From: Acidaminococcales bacterium
GTDB lineage: Bacteria; Bacillota; Negativicutes; Acidaminococcales; JAISLQ01
Direction: 5' to 3'
Assembly: GCA_031275255.1 (NCBI GenBank)
Contig: JAISPA010000152.1
Location: 1 to 6,214 of the forward strand
Length of the DNA: 6,214 bases
Part shown: positions 1-6,214 of the stretch, piece after piece
Layout of the letters: every line of letters begins with the position of its first letter
How positions within the stretch are numbered: the stretch's first letter is position 1
Position numbers and translations under genes: made by a program
The notes under the pieces: generated by a model
What the model saw: only the letters and a program-made list of their open reading frames with translations
The model's database searches: none
What the model was told of the DNA's origin: nothing

Positions 1-768
1 GGAACGGGCGCCGATAGAGGATGCCGCGAAAACATTCCCGCCGGCCGTCAGGTTTTTGCCCAGCGGATAAGCGACCCTGTGCCTGATATAAAAACCGTCG
101 CCGCTATTGTAGCCAAGCCGCGGCACGTTGCTGTCGGCGCCGCCTTTCAGGGAAACGACGTAGCGTTTGCGGTGCAGCAATTTTTTACCCAGTATATATA
201 AATCAACGTCATAGGCAATCATCTTGTCGTTCGGCCAAATATCCACCCTTTTCGCGGTGATGTGCTGGCATTTGGCGTGGTACACGGCGTCGCAGCGGCT
301 GATGAGGGCGTTCTGTCCCTCCAGCTTGTCCGGCAGTATTTCCACCTCGTCCGCCGCTATGAATTGGCTGCCGGTTTTGCCGGTAACGCCGTCTATCCGC
401 CCGCGCCCCGTCCCATAATTATAAACGGCGGTCTCCCCTTCCAGGGTGGTCGCCGTCAGGCTGTCGGTAAAGCGGGCGGGGCTTTCGGTCCACACATCTT
501 TGGTCCTGGCGTTGCCTTCAACACGTTCCGCCGTGACAAGCCGGTCGCCCTGCCGGACGCGCACGTTTCCTTCGGCGACAATATCGCCGGAAACATTGTC
601 GTAATGGACGCGGTCGGCCAAAACCGAAATCGGCGGCGCGGCCTCCTTCTGAGCGCCTTTTCCTGCGGCGGCGGCGCCGCCTTGGCCGCAGAGAAAAAAC
701 AGCGCGGCTAAAAAGGACGTCACTGCCAACAGCACCTTATGTTCAGGGGGAAAAATTGCTTTGCGCAT
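1..768 (-). CDS. lptD: LptD/OstA-like LPS-assembly outer-membrane protein, N-terminal part (runs off left edge)
   Basis: This minus-strand gene starts at ATG 768 and stays open for 256 codons to base 1, so its C-terminus is outside the window. A signal peptide is visible: basic MRK start, hydrophobic stretch around residues 12-27, small residues GGAAAAG near 30-36. From about residue 46 to 180 the sequence has the OstA/LptA beta-jellyroll pattern (ISVLADRVHYDN, GDIVAEGNVRVRQGD, ITAKRVDIWPNDKMIAYDV). Two cysteines flank the LptD-typical segment SRC..YHAKC, followed by VPRLGYNSGDGFYI near residues 214-227, where LptD passes from jellyroll to beta-barrel. In the family, LptD with LptE places LPS in the outer leaflet of the outer membrane. 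The frame is also open upstream (GTG 804, ATG 846, ATG 912), but those starts would bury the signal peptide; the ribosome site before 768 is weak. A free-standing LptA-like protein is possible but less likely given the barrel-entry segment. Confidence 0.8.
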   Translation of the reverse strand, partial: MRKAIFPPEHKVLLAVTSFLAALFFLCGQGGAAAAGKGAQKEAAPPISVLADRVHYDNVSGDIVAEGNVRVRQGDRLVTAERVEGNARTKDVWTESPARFTDSLTATTLEGETAVYNYGTGRGRIDGVTGKTGSQFIAADEVEILPDKLEGQNALISRCDAVYHAKCQHITAKRVDIWPNDKMIAYDVDLYILGKKLLHRKRYVVSLKGGADSNVPRLGYNSGDGFYIRHRVAYPLGKNLTAGGNVFAASSIGARS

Positions 769-853
769 AAATAAAAGCCTGCTTCCGTTTAAACGGTATT
801 TCACGCGGCAATAGATTAAGTGCGTGCTTAATGACGGTAAGTTCATACCGGGC

Positions 854-945
854 TCAACCACCCTTTGCTTTTCTATAGAGGAATAAGCAAAATGCCGGCC
901 ATCCACGCCCATCCTCAAAAGAGTAAGCTTGCCGTTGCCGGAGAG
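854..945 (-). repeat. Dispersed repeat, copy A, in the lptD-like leader
   Basis: Read on the minus strand, this segment matches the plus strand at 3218-3311. The first approximately 67 aligned positions are about 80 percent identical by hand count, with an exact 18-base block GGCCGGCATTTTGCTTAT, a shared CTCTCCGGCAA at the start and a shared AAAGGG.GG.TGA at the end. Many of the differences are transitions. A one-base indel and another of about three bases separate the copies, so no single reading frame is preserved across both. The copy ends about 85 nt before the ATG at 768. A 7-bp stem, GTTGCCG with CGGCAAC (934-940 and 954-960), overlaps its start. It may be a cis-acting RNA leader element or one member of a chromosomal repeat family. 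Confidence 0.7.
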
Positions 946-1008
946 GGCTGTTTCGGCAACAAACCATCCGGCCGCAGTGCGCGCGCCCGGACAATACCTA
1001 TAGTGATA

Positions 1009-1014
1009 ATTTTA
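1009..1014 (-). promoter_or_regulatory. Candidate -10 hexamer for the lptD-like gene
   Basis: The minus strand reads TAAAAT here, a five-of-six match to TATAAT, in an AT-rich patch between the large inverted repeat and the GC-rich leader. No convincing -35 box lies 16-18 nt upstream. Initiation here would give a leader of about 235 nt containing the repeat at 854-945. The call rests on composition and position only. Confidence 0.3.
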
Positions 1015-1050
1015 ACACAAAATCATTTTTTACGCTATCTTTAAATACGC

Positions 1051-1134
1051 CGCGCCGCCCCGGCCCAAAAACCGACTTACCGCCGCAGGGCAAGTCCTGC
1101 GGCGGTAAGTCGGTTTTTGGGCCGGGGCGGCGCG
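1051..1134. terminator. Long perfect inverted repeat acting as bidirectional terminator
   Basis: Two perfectly complementary 39-base arms (1051-1089 and 1096-1134) flank a 6-base loop, GCAAGT. The inner 18-bp stem (CCGACTTACCGCCGCAGG and its complement) is bordered by AAAAA on the left and TTTTT on the right, which is a classical intrinsic terminator in either direction. Outside the T/A tracts the pairing continues through a further 16 GC-rich base pairs, and after a one-base bulge TACG pairs with CGTA. It begins 7 bases past the stop codon of the 1142-2122 gene, so its obvious role is to end that minus-strand transcript before the lptD-like gene. The outer GC arms are not needed for termination and are unusual. 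Confidence 0.85.
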
Positions 1135-1141
1135 CGTAAAG

Positions 1142-2122
1142 TCAAAGCCCGCCGTCTCCCGCGGCAGTTCTCTGCTGCGTATCGGCCGCTTTTAATTCTT
1201 CCGGCATGACCACTCCGCTTGCTATGGCGTCTTCCTTGGTCTGCACATATAAAAGCGCGCCTTCGGGTACGCGGTATTCCCTGCCTTTGACAAAAGCGCC
1301 GCCAATCACGCCGAACGGCCCTAAAATCATCATACCGGCCATGCTCGCGCCCGCGGCGTAAGCCATGTTTTCCGTTTCTTTCTGCGCTAATTTTCCGAGC
1401 GTCAGAAAGGCTTGGCTGTCATCAATCATCCTGATATCCGTGTAGTCTATCTCCACCTTGCCGTTGCGGCCGAAATTGCGCGCCCGCGACACTTTGGTTA
1501 CCACTCCGTTTCCCAGAGCGCCTTTAGGTATGACCAGCACGTCGCCGATGTATATACTGTCCTCCGCCCGGAACCGTACTTTGTCCCCCTCCTGGATGGT
1601 TTTGCTGTCAAGCGCCTGCGCTATGCTTATTTTTATCAGCGTATCCCTGGGCAGGACGACTTCCCTCGCCTCTATCTCCCCGCCGGGGAAAACCATGGCC
1701 ATGAGAACGCTTATGCGATCATCCAGTGCGCCGACGCCGGGGCGGCCGTTAAGAAATTTCTCCATATTTTCCAGCCGGCTCTTAGCCGGACCCTCGGACA
1801 GTTTCTTGGTAAAAGCCCATTCGATCATGTTCAGCTTGATCAAAAAAGAGGCGAGTGAAGCGTTGGGCTTGCCCTTGATATATGAATGTATCCTGTCGAT
1901 CCGCGTTAAAATAGCGTCGTCGGTAACGCTCCCGTTGATATCTTCCTCTATGCTGTCGGTACGTTCCACCAGCGAACCTTTTTGCTCCGTACCATAAAGG
2001 ATCAGTTCCACTTCGCTTATTTTGCCGATCGCCGTTTCTTCTTCGGCAAAAGCCGGGACAACGGCGGTAAAGCAAAACAAAAGCGCGAGAAGACAAACTG
2101 ACAATTTTTTCATCGGCTGCAT
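1142..2122 (-). CDS. Sec-exported protein of unknown function with glycine-rich hydrophobic segment
   Basis: The 326-aa product has a clear signal peptide (MKKLSVCLLALLFCFTAVVP, then AFA before EEE, cleavage after about residue 26). Residues 27-145 are probably mostly helical and include YGTEQKGSLVERTDSIEEDING, a pattern resembling the YG-x-G-x-L-x-x-R-x-x-x-x-E short repeats of some diderm-Firmicute and cyanobacterial envelope proteins. Residues 155-228 look like a small beta domain (VLPRDTLIKISI, SKTIQEGDKVRF, VLVIPKGALGNGVVTKV). Residues 253-280 form a glycine- and alanine-rich hydrophobic stretch (AAGASMAGMMILGPFGVIGG), followed by VPEGALLYVQ. No enzyme motif is seen. AGGAG lies only 3 nt before ATG 2122 and 12 nt before ATG 2113, so the start is uncertain; both keep the signal peptide. 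It follows the 2150-2749 gene by 27 nt, probably in one transcript, and is closed by the large hairpin. An envelope role is inferred. Confidence 0.8.
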   Translation of the reverse strand: MQPMKKLSVCLLALLFCFTAVVPAFAEEETAIGKISEVELILYGTEQKGSLVERTDSIEEDINGSVTDDAILTRIDRIHSYIKGKPNASLASFLIKLNMIEWAFTKKLSEGPAKSRLENMEKFLNGRPGVGALDDRISVLMAMVFPGGEIEAREVVLPRDTLIKISIAQALDSKTIQEGDKVRFRAEDSIYIGDVLVIPKGALGNGVVTKVSRARNFGRNGKVEIDYTDIRMIDDSQAFLTLGKLAQKETENMAYAAGASMAGMMILGPFGVIGGAFVKGREYRVPEGALLYVQTKEDAIASGVVMPEELKAADTQQRTAAGDGGL

Positions 2123-2149
2123 CCACTCCTTTGCGCGTTATCGCCCATA

Positions 2150-2749
2150 TTACTTTTTACCAAGTTTGGCTATTCTGTCCAATTGTATGCTGACCGCATT
2201 ACTGTATTCGCGCAATTTCCAGTCGATTTTCATGATAACGGCATATTCGGCCGTTTTCTTGTCCCTTATATGGGTGTTTACTATTTTTTCGCGCCAGTCA
2301 AAGATCGCCATGACGTCCATGTCCAGCGTAATCTCTTCCTGCGCCTCCCGGCCGTAAGGATAAGATTCCTGGACAAGCTCGTTGAGTTTTACCATAACAA
2401 TCATATCAAGGCCGGCTTTTTCCATGATCGTCCGCAGCATGGCCTCGGTAACGCCGGCTTTGCCGGACTCGTAATAATCAATTTCTTCCAGCGCCTTGTA
2501 AAGACGCTCGCTGTCGTATATTTCATAATCGGGATAAGTAAAAGCTTCCAGCGCTTTTTGAAAAACAATCGTATTGGCGTAGTCAATGTCTTCCTGTAAA
2601 TTAATAACCGGCAGAATTGCCACACGGGCAAAGCGCGCCGGCGATGCCTTTTCTTTTTTCGCGGTGCGCGGCGCCGCTCCGGCCGCAGCTGCCTGCAAAG
2701 AAAATATCAGTAAAAACAAGCTGCACAGAAATATCCGCATTTGCTTCAT
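2150..2749 (-). CDS. Sec-exported protein of unknown function, possible CsgG/LpoB-type fold
   Basis: The 199-aa product starts at ATG 2749, with GGAGG 11 nt upstream; a TTG at 2767 overlaps that ribosome site and is rejected. The signal peptide is MKQMRIFLCSLFLLIFSLQA followed by AAAG, with no lipobox cysteine. The mature part shows a strand-helix-strand-helix pattern: ARVAILPVIN (about 41-50), a helix to about 70, YEIYDSERLYKALEE (75-89), TEAMLRTIMEKAGLDMIVMVKLNEL (101-125), then MDVMAIFDWREKIVNTHI. The opening VAILPV strand and the later 'IVMVKL' strand recall envelope proteins of the CsgG, LpoB and DUF799 type, but the resemblance is by eye. It is the first gene of a two-gene minus-strand unit and is probably transcribed from the promoter at 2794-2821. 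Function unknown. Confidence 0.8.
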   Translation of the reverse strand: MKQMRIFLCSLFLLIFSLQAAAAGAAPRTAKKEKASPARFARVAILPVINLQEDIDYANTIVFQKALEAFTYPDYEIYDSERLYKALEEIDYYESGKAGVTEAMLRTIMEKAGLDMIVMVKLNELVQESYPYGREAQEEITLDMDVMAIFDWREKIVNTHIRDKKTAEYAVIMKIDWKLREYSNAVSIQLDRIAKLGKK

Positions 2750-2793
2750 TTGAATAAATACCTCCAACCTTTTATCCTTTATGCCATTGTCGC

Positions 2794-2821
2794 ATTACAA
2801 TATATTTTACCACATATTCAA
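2794..2821 (-). promoter_or_regulatory. Promoter of the two-gene exported-protein unit
   Basis: On the minus strand TTGAAT (2821-2816) and TGTAAT (2799-2794) are separated by 16 nt, giving four-of-six and five-of-six matches to the sigma-70 boxes. The predicted start near 2787 gives a leader of about 38 nt before ATG 2749. An inverted repeat CATAT-TCA-ATATG (2813-2825) overlaps the -35 box and could be an operator. Confidence 0.5.
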
Positions 2822-2879
2822 TATGATAACAGCAAGGACATTAAAGATATTGCAAATTTATCACAAATTCCCCAATTGA

Positions 2880-3086
2880 TGCTGTCCCCCGGCTAAAAAC
2901 ACGGATAAGATCTGCGGGCTGGCTTGCCACCCTGCGGGCGCAAAAAATCCTCGCCGTTCGCCGACAACCTTCAGGTGTTACAAGGTACTGCAGCAAAGCA
3001 GCCGCCGGATGCAACGGGGCGTAGGCGCCAAAGCAGGAGACTGTTTTGGCGGCAGCGAAAAAGCGGAAAATGCGGCACAAAAAATA
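2880..3086. other. GC-rich non-coding island in the divergent intergenic region
   Basis: The gap between the 2749 start and the 3413 start is 663 nt. Its flanks (2770-2880 and 3075-3150) are AT-rich, while this middle part is GC-rich. Open frames cross it on both strands, but none has a ribosome site or a believable protein; the minus-strand frame is rich in Arg, Cys and Ala. Visible structure comprises CTGCGGGC repeated directly at 2912 and 2932, and a strong hairpin at 3026-3051. It may be a decayed repeat or part of a long leader. Confidence 0.4.
3026..3051 (+). other. 11-bp hairpin with GAGA tetraloop
   Basis: CGCCAAAGCAG (3026-3036) pairs with CTGTTTTGGCG (3041-3051), with one G-U wobble, around a GAGA loop of the GNRA class. 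No T-tract follows on the plus strand, so it is not an intrinsic terminator. GCCGCC at 3001-3006 can alternatively pair with GGCGGC at 3048-3053, so two mutually exclusive folds are possible. Confidence 0.45.
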
Positions 3087-3089
3087 TTT

Positions 3090-3119
3090 ATGACTGGAAA
3101 AGAATAAGGAGTTTATGAT
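3090..3119 (+). promoter_or_regulatory. Candidate promoter of the V-ATPase operon
   Basis: ATGACT (3090-3095) and TATGAT (3114-3119) are separated by 18 nt; a second -10-like hexamer, TATAAC, lies at 3124-3129. The surrounding DNA is strongly AT-rich. Initiation at about 3126-3136 would give a leader of roughly 280 nt before the TTG at 3413, containing the repeat at 3218-3311. The -35 match is only four of six. Confidence 0.4.
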
Positions 3120-3217
3120 AAAATATAACATGAGTTACTTTTGCCAAAATGAAGATTGTTCCGCGCGGCGCCAACCTGACCTGTAGCATCCCGCCGCGGC
3201 AGGACAAAGGCAGCCTC

Positions 3218-3311
3218 CTCTCCGGCAAGCACAGCTTGCCCTTTCGGGAACGGGCATGGACGGCCGGCATTTTGCTTATCCCTCAACCGGCGGACGCCAA
3301 AGGGCGGCTGA
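3218..3311 (+). repeat. Dispersed repeat, copy B, in the V-ATPase operon leader
   Basis: This is the counterpart of the minus-strand segment 945-854, sharing an exact 18-base block and about 80 percent identity over the first two thirds. It contains a perfect 7-bp hairpin GGCAAGC-ACA-GCTTGCC (3224-3240) that copy A has not kept in the same form. It ends about 100 nt before the start of the first ATPase gene. A further small inverted repeat with an internal T6 tract, TCGGC-TTTTTT-GCCGA (3335-3350), follows it. Confidence 0.7.
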
Positions 3312-3397
3312 ACTTGGTGCAGGTTCGGCGAGGGTCGGCTTTTTTGCCGAAAAAGATGCCGTTCAACCAGGCAATCAGCAACTTAAATTTTACCAAA

Positions 3398-3407
3398 AAG
3401 GTGGTGA
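3398..3407 (+). promoter_or_regulatory. Ribosome binding site fixing the TTG start of the stalk subunit
   Basis: AAGGTGGTGA matches the ideal AAGGAGGTGA at nine of ten positions. Its core ends 8 nt before TTG 3413. This decides for the TTG start over the longer open frame that reaches upstream to ATG 3149, and over the GTG codons that fall inside the site itself. Confidence 0.75.
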
Positions 3408-3412
3408 AGGCA

Positions 3413-3718
3413 TTGACAATACTTGATTTAATTAAGGCAGCCGAAAACACGGCCCAGGAAAAAAAGCTCCTGGCGTCAGCAATGGCAAGAGACTATTTGC
3501 GCGCGGCGGAAAGCGAAGCTTCCCGCGCGGCGGACAAGATAGTAGCGCAAGCCAGGGCGGCTGCCCGGGAAAAAGTGGCGGCGGCTGAAAAAGAAGCCTC
3601 AGCAAAACTGCGGGGATTATTGGCCGAACGCGATGCCCACAACAGATTGCTGATCGAGCGGGCGTCCGAACGGGTAAGCGGCGCGGCGGATTACATCGTC
3701 GGAGAGGTGGCCGGCTGA
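3413..3718 (+). CDS. ntpF: V-type ATP synthase peripheral-stalk subunit (NtpF / archaeal subunit H type)
   Basis: From TTG 3413 the product is 101 aa, the usual length for this family. It begins (M)TILDLIKAAENTAQ and is almost entirely an Ala/Glu/Lys/Arg-rich coiled coil (residues about 5-85), ending in ASERVSGAADYIVGEVAG, typical of the small stalk subunit. It is predicted to pair with subunit E to form the peripheral stalk, which holds the catalytic head against the membrane stator during rotation. The frame stays open upstream to ATG 3149, but those 88 residues are proline- and arginine-rich, unlike the family, and overlap the repeat at 3218-3311, so they are rejected. The stop TGA overlaps the ATG of ntpI by one base, indicating translational coupling. 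Identity rests on length, composition and position as first gene before ntpI. Confidence 0.85.
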   Translation: MTILDLIKAAENTAQEKKLLASAMARDYLRAAESEASRAADKIVAQARAAAREKVAAAEKEASAKLRGLLAERDAHNRLLIERASERVSGAADYIVGEVAG

Positions 3719-5577
3719 TGCTTATTCCGATGAAAAAGGCCGTGCTGTATGCGTTAAAGAGCGACCGCGAGCAGATACTGCTGGCCTTGCAAAAAACCGG
3801 TGAATTCATGCCGGCGCCCGGAGAGGGCGACGACGGCCTGCCGGGGCGCTGCGAAAAAGAACAGGCGGTAGAAAAGATCAATTTTGTGCTCAAGTTCATA
3901 TCAACTAATCAAGAAAAAAAGAAGTTGTTTGAACCGCGTATAAAAATGCCGTTTTCCGATTTTTATCAGAACAATGAGCAGGCGCAGGAAATGGCCAGAG
4001 AAATCGAAAAACTGTCCGAACAGATCGCGGGCTTAAAAAATGAAGTTTTCAACCTCCACGCCCAGATTGAACAGCTAAATCCCTGGCAGGAGCTGCCCGA
4101 GCGCTTGGACGGCCTGGTCAATACCCTTTGCTGCCGCTTGTTTATCGGCTTTTTGCCTGAAAACAAATTGCCGGCGGTCATAGAGCAGTCCGGCGCTTTT
4201 CCCGCCCATATTCAAACTTGCGGGCAGGGAGAAGAAGGGCGCGCTGTTTTTGCCGTCTGTCACAAATGTGAGGAAGCGGAGTTTGCCGCCCTCCTGAAAG
4301 AAAGTAATTTCACCGAAGCGAAATTGCCGCGGGCCGACCTTACGACCGCAGAACTGGCGGAACGTCTGGCACTGGAAATAAAAGAAAAAAATGCTCTGAT
4401 AGAAGATCTCAAAAACGGAATAGAAAAAGCGGCTGCGCAAAAAGACCTTTTAAAAACCCTCTACGACAAGGAAGCGGCCGATTGCAGCCGCATGGCGGCA
4501 AAAGGCGAAGAAACAGCCAATACTTTTTGCCTGAACGGCTGGGTGCGTTATGATCGGCAAAAAGAAATCCAAGCGGCGGTTGCTTCGGTTACCGACGCCT
4601 ATGAAATAGTTTTCCGCGACCCGGCAGAAGACGAACAGCCGCCAACAGTTACTGTAAATAAAAAATTGATCGAGCCTTACGAAGTCATAACAAATCTTTA
4701 CTCCAGGCCGCTTTATACCGGAATAGACCCCAATCCGCTGCTGGCGCCTTTTTACTTTTTGTTTTTCGGCATTATGCTGAGCGACGCTGGTTATGGCATA
4801 ATACTCACCATACTGCTGTTTTTGCTTTGCCGCCTGATCAAGGGGGATGACGTGCCGGGAAAACTGGCGCGGGTTATCTTGATGGGCGCGGTTTCCACCA
4901 TAGCGTGGGGGGCCATGTTCGGCGGCTGGTTCGGCATGGAATTGCGGCCGCTGCTCTTTGTGCCGATGAACGAGCCGATTAAAATGCTGCTCCTGTGCTA
5001 TTCGCTGGGAGCGCTGCATCTTGCCGCAGGCATGTTTTTGAAGATGTATATGGAAATAAAAAGAGGCAATCTTTTCGGCGCGCTGGTCGATCAATTTTCC
5101 TGGCTGACAATGTTGGCCGGGCTGGCTGCCTACGTAATCTTGCCGGACAACGGAGCCGGTTTAGTGCTGGCGGCGGCCGGCATGCTGACCATTCTTATTT
5201 TCGCCGGACGCGAAAACAGGAACATTTTCAAGCGGCTTCTGGGCGGATTAACCAGTTTGTATAATATCACAGGCTACATCAGCGACGTTCTCAGCTATTC
5301 CCGGCTGTTTGCCTTAGGCCTGGCCACGGGCGTCATCGGCATGGTGGTCAATACCATCGCCGGTATGCTCTGGGCGGTGGGGCTGCCCGGGCAGATAGCG
5401 GCTATTTTAGTTCTTCTGGGCGGACATTCCTTTAACATCGCGGTCAATGTGCTCGGCGCCTATGTGCATACGAGCAGGCTGCAATTTATCGAGTTTTTCG
5501 GCAAGTTTTACGAACCGGGCGGGAAAGAATTCAAGCCTTTGGCTTTTCGCACAAGGTATGTAGACATAGTTAAATGA
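3718..5577 (+). CDS. ntpI: V-type ATP synthase subunit I (membrane stator, a-subunit)
   Basis: The 619-aa product is slightly short for the family. It opens with MLIPMKKAVLYALKSDREQI, the standard NtpI start. Residues 1-330 form the cytoplasmic arm with two coiled-coil stretches (about 85-120 and 210-260) and the LNGWVRYDR turn (272-280). Membrane helices begin at about 340 with PFYFLFFGIMLSDAGYG. The essential stator arginine is present in YISDVLSYSRLFALG (Arg529), and the last helix carries GGHSFNIAVNVLGAYVHTSR (His584, Arg587) and FIEFFGKFYEPGG. In the family this subunit provides the two half-channels through which H+ or Na+ reaches the rotor ring; the arginine displaces the ion from the ring carboxylate. 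GGAGAGGTGG at 3701-3710 lies 7 nt before the start codon, which overlaps the previous stop. The gene appears intact. Confidence 0.95.
   Translation: MLIPMKKAVLYALKSDREQILLALQKTGEFMPAPGEGDDGLPGRCEKEQAVEKINFVLKFISTNQEKKKLFEPRIKMPFSDFYQNNEQAQEMAREIEKLSEQIAGLKNEVFNLHAQIEQLNPWQELPERLDGLVNTLCCRLFIGFLPENKLPAVIEQSGAFPAHIQTCGQGEEGRAVFAVCHKCEEAEFAALLKESNFTEAKLPRADLTTAELAERLALEIKEKNALIEDLKNGIEKAAAQKDLLKTLYDKEAADCSRMAAKGEETANTFCLNGWVRYDRQKEIQAAVASVTDAYEIVFRDPAEDEQPPTVTVNKKLIEPYEVITNLYSRPLYTGIDPNPLLAPFYFLFFGIMLSDAGYGIILTILLFLLCRLIKGDDVPGKLARVILMGAVSTIAWGAMFGGWFGMELRPLLFVPMNEPIKMLLLCYSLGALHLAAGMFLKMYMEIKRGNLFGALVDQFSWLTMLAGLAAYVILPDNGAGLVLAAAGMLTILIFAGRENRNIFKRLLGGLTSLYNITGYISDVLSYSRLFALGLATGVIGMVVNTIAGMLWAVGLPGQIAAILVLLGGHSFNIAVNVLGAYVHTSRLQFIEFFGKFYEPGGKEFKPLAFRTRYVDIVK

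Positions 5578-6214
<637 letters not shown>

Noticed and set aside
224..711. Plus-strand open frames across the left part of the window
   Set aside because: They are antisense shadows of the lptD-like gene, which has a signal peptide and family motifs on the minus strand.
1412..1997. Two plus-strand open frames of 148 and 179 codons
   Set aside because: They lie antisense within the 1142-2122 gene and show no ribosome site or protein-like features.
2150..2767. TTG start at 2767 for the 199-aa exported protein
   Set aside because: The TTG overlaps the GGAGG ribosome site that serves ATG 2749, and the extra six residues add nothing to the signal peptide.
2912..2939. Direct repeat CTGCGGGC as the start of a CRISPR or tandem array
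   Set aside because: Only two 8-base copies are present, with no further units.
2841..3131. 96-codon minus-strand frame upstream of the exported-protein unit
   Set aside because: No ribosome site, odd Arg/Cys/Ala-rich composition, and it spans the AT-rich promoter regions; treated as non-coding.
3149..3412. A known riboswitch class in the V-ATPase leader, including a Na+-sensing one
   Set aside because: I could not match any conserved core of a class I know. A covariance-model search would decide; without it the claim is not supported.
4450..5094. 214-codon minus-strand frame inside ntpI
   Set aside because: Antisense shadow of a well-recognised gene; Gln/His/Arg-rich as expected of a shadow frame.

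Overview
The window looks like chromosomal DNA from a diderm Firmicute of the Negativicutes type. It combines an LPS-export (LptD-like) outer-membrane protein, two Sec-exported proteins of envelope type, and a bacterial V-type (A/V) ATPase operon of the Enterococcus ntp kind. GC content is moderate, Shine-Dalgarno sequences are Gram-positive-like, and one TTG start is well supported. The lineage is inferred from gene content only.

Layout. The minus strand holds the 5' 256 codons of an LptD/OstA-like gene (768 to 1, running off the left edge), preceded by a leader of about 280 nt. Next is a very long, perfect inverted repeat (1051-1134) with a built-in bidirectional terminator. It separates lptD from a two-gene minus-strand unit: a 199-aa exported protein (2749-2150) followed after 27 nt by a 326-aa exported protein (2122-1142). 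From 2750 to 3412 there is a long divergent intergenic region. The plus strand then carries the start of the V-ATPase operon: peripheral-stalk subunit (ntpF-like, 3413-3718), a 1-nt overlap, the membrane stator subunit ntpI (3718-5577), an unusual 245-nt gap, and the rotor-ring proteolipid ntpK (5823 to beyond the right edge). This matches the ntpF-I-K order known from Enterococcus; the remaining subunits would lie to the right.

How the genes work together. NtpF is half of the peripheral stalk, NtpI is the membrane stator that carries the essential arginine, and NtpK forms the ion-carrying ring. The visible ion-site residues of NtpK match those of the Na+-translocating Enterococcus enzyme, so sodium coupling is likely. 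The minus-strand genes belong to envelope biogenesis or unknown envelope functions, with no evident mechanistic link to the ATPase.

The most interesting non-coding signal is a diverged repeat of about 92 nt that occurs twice. One copy lies in the leader of lptD (minus strand, 945-854) and the other in the leader of the V-ATPase operon (plus strand, 3218-3311). Both copies point the same way relative to their gene and end about 85-100 nt before the start codon. The two copies differ by frame-changing indels, so a shared cis-regulatory RNA element or a dispersed repeat is more likely than coding sequence. No RNA gene, CRISPR array, insertion sequence or phage gene was recognised.
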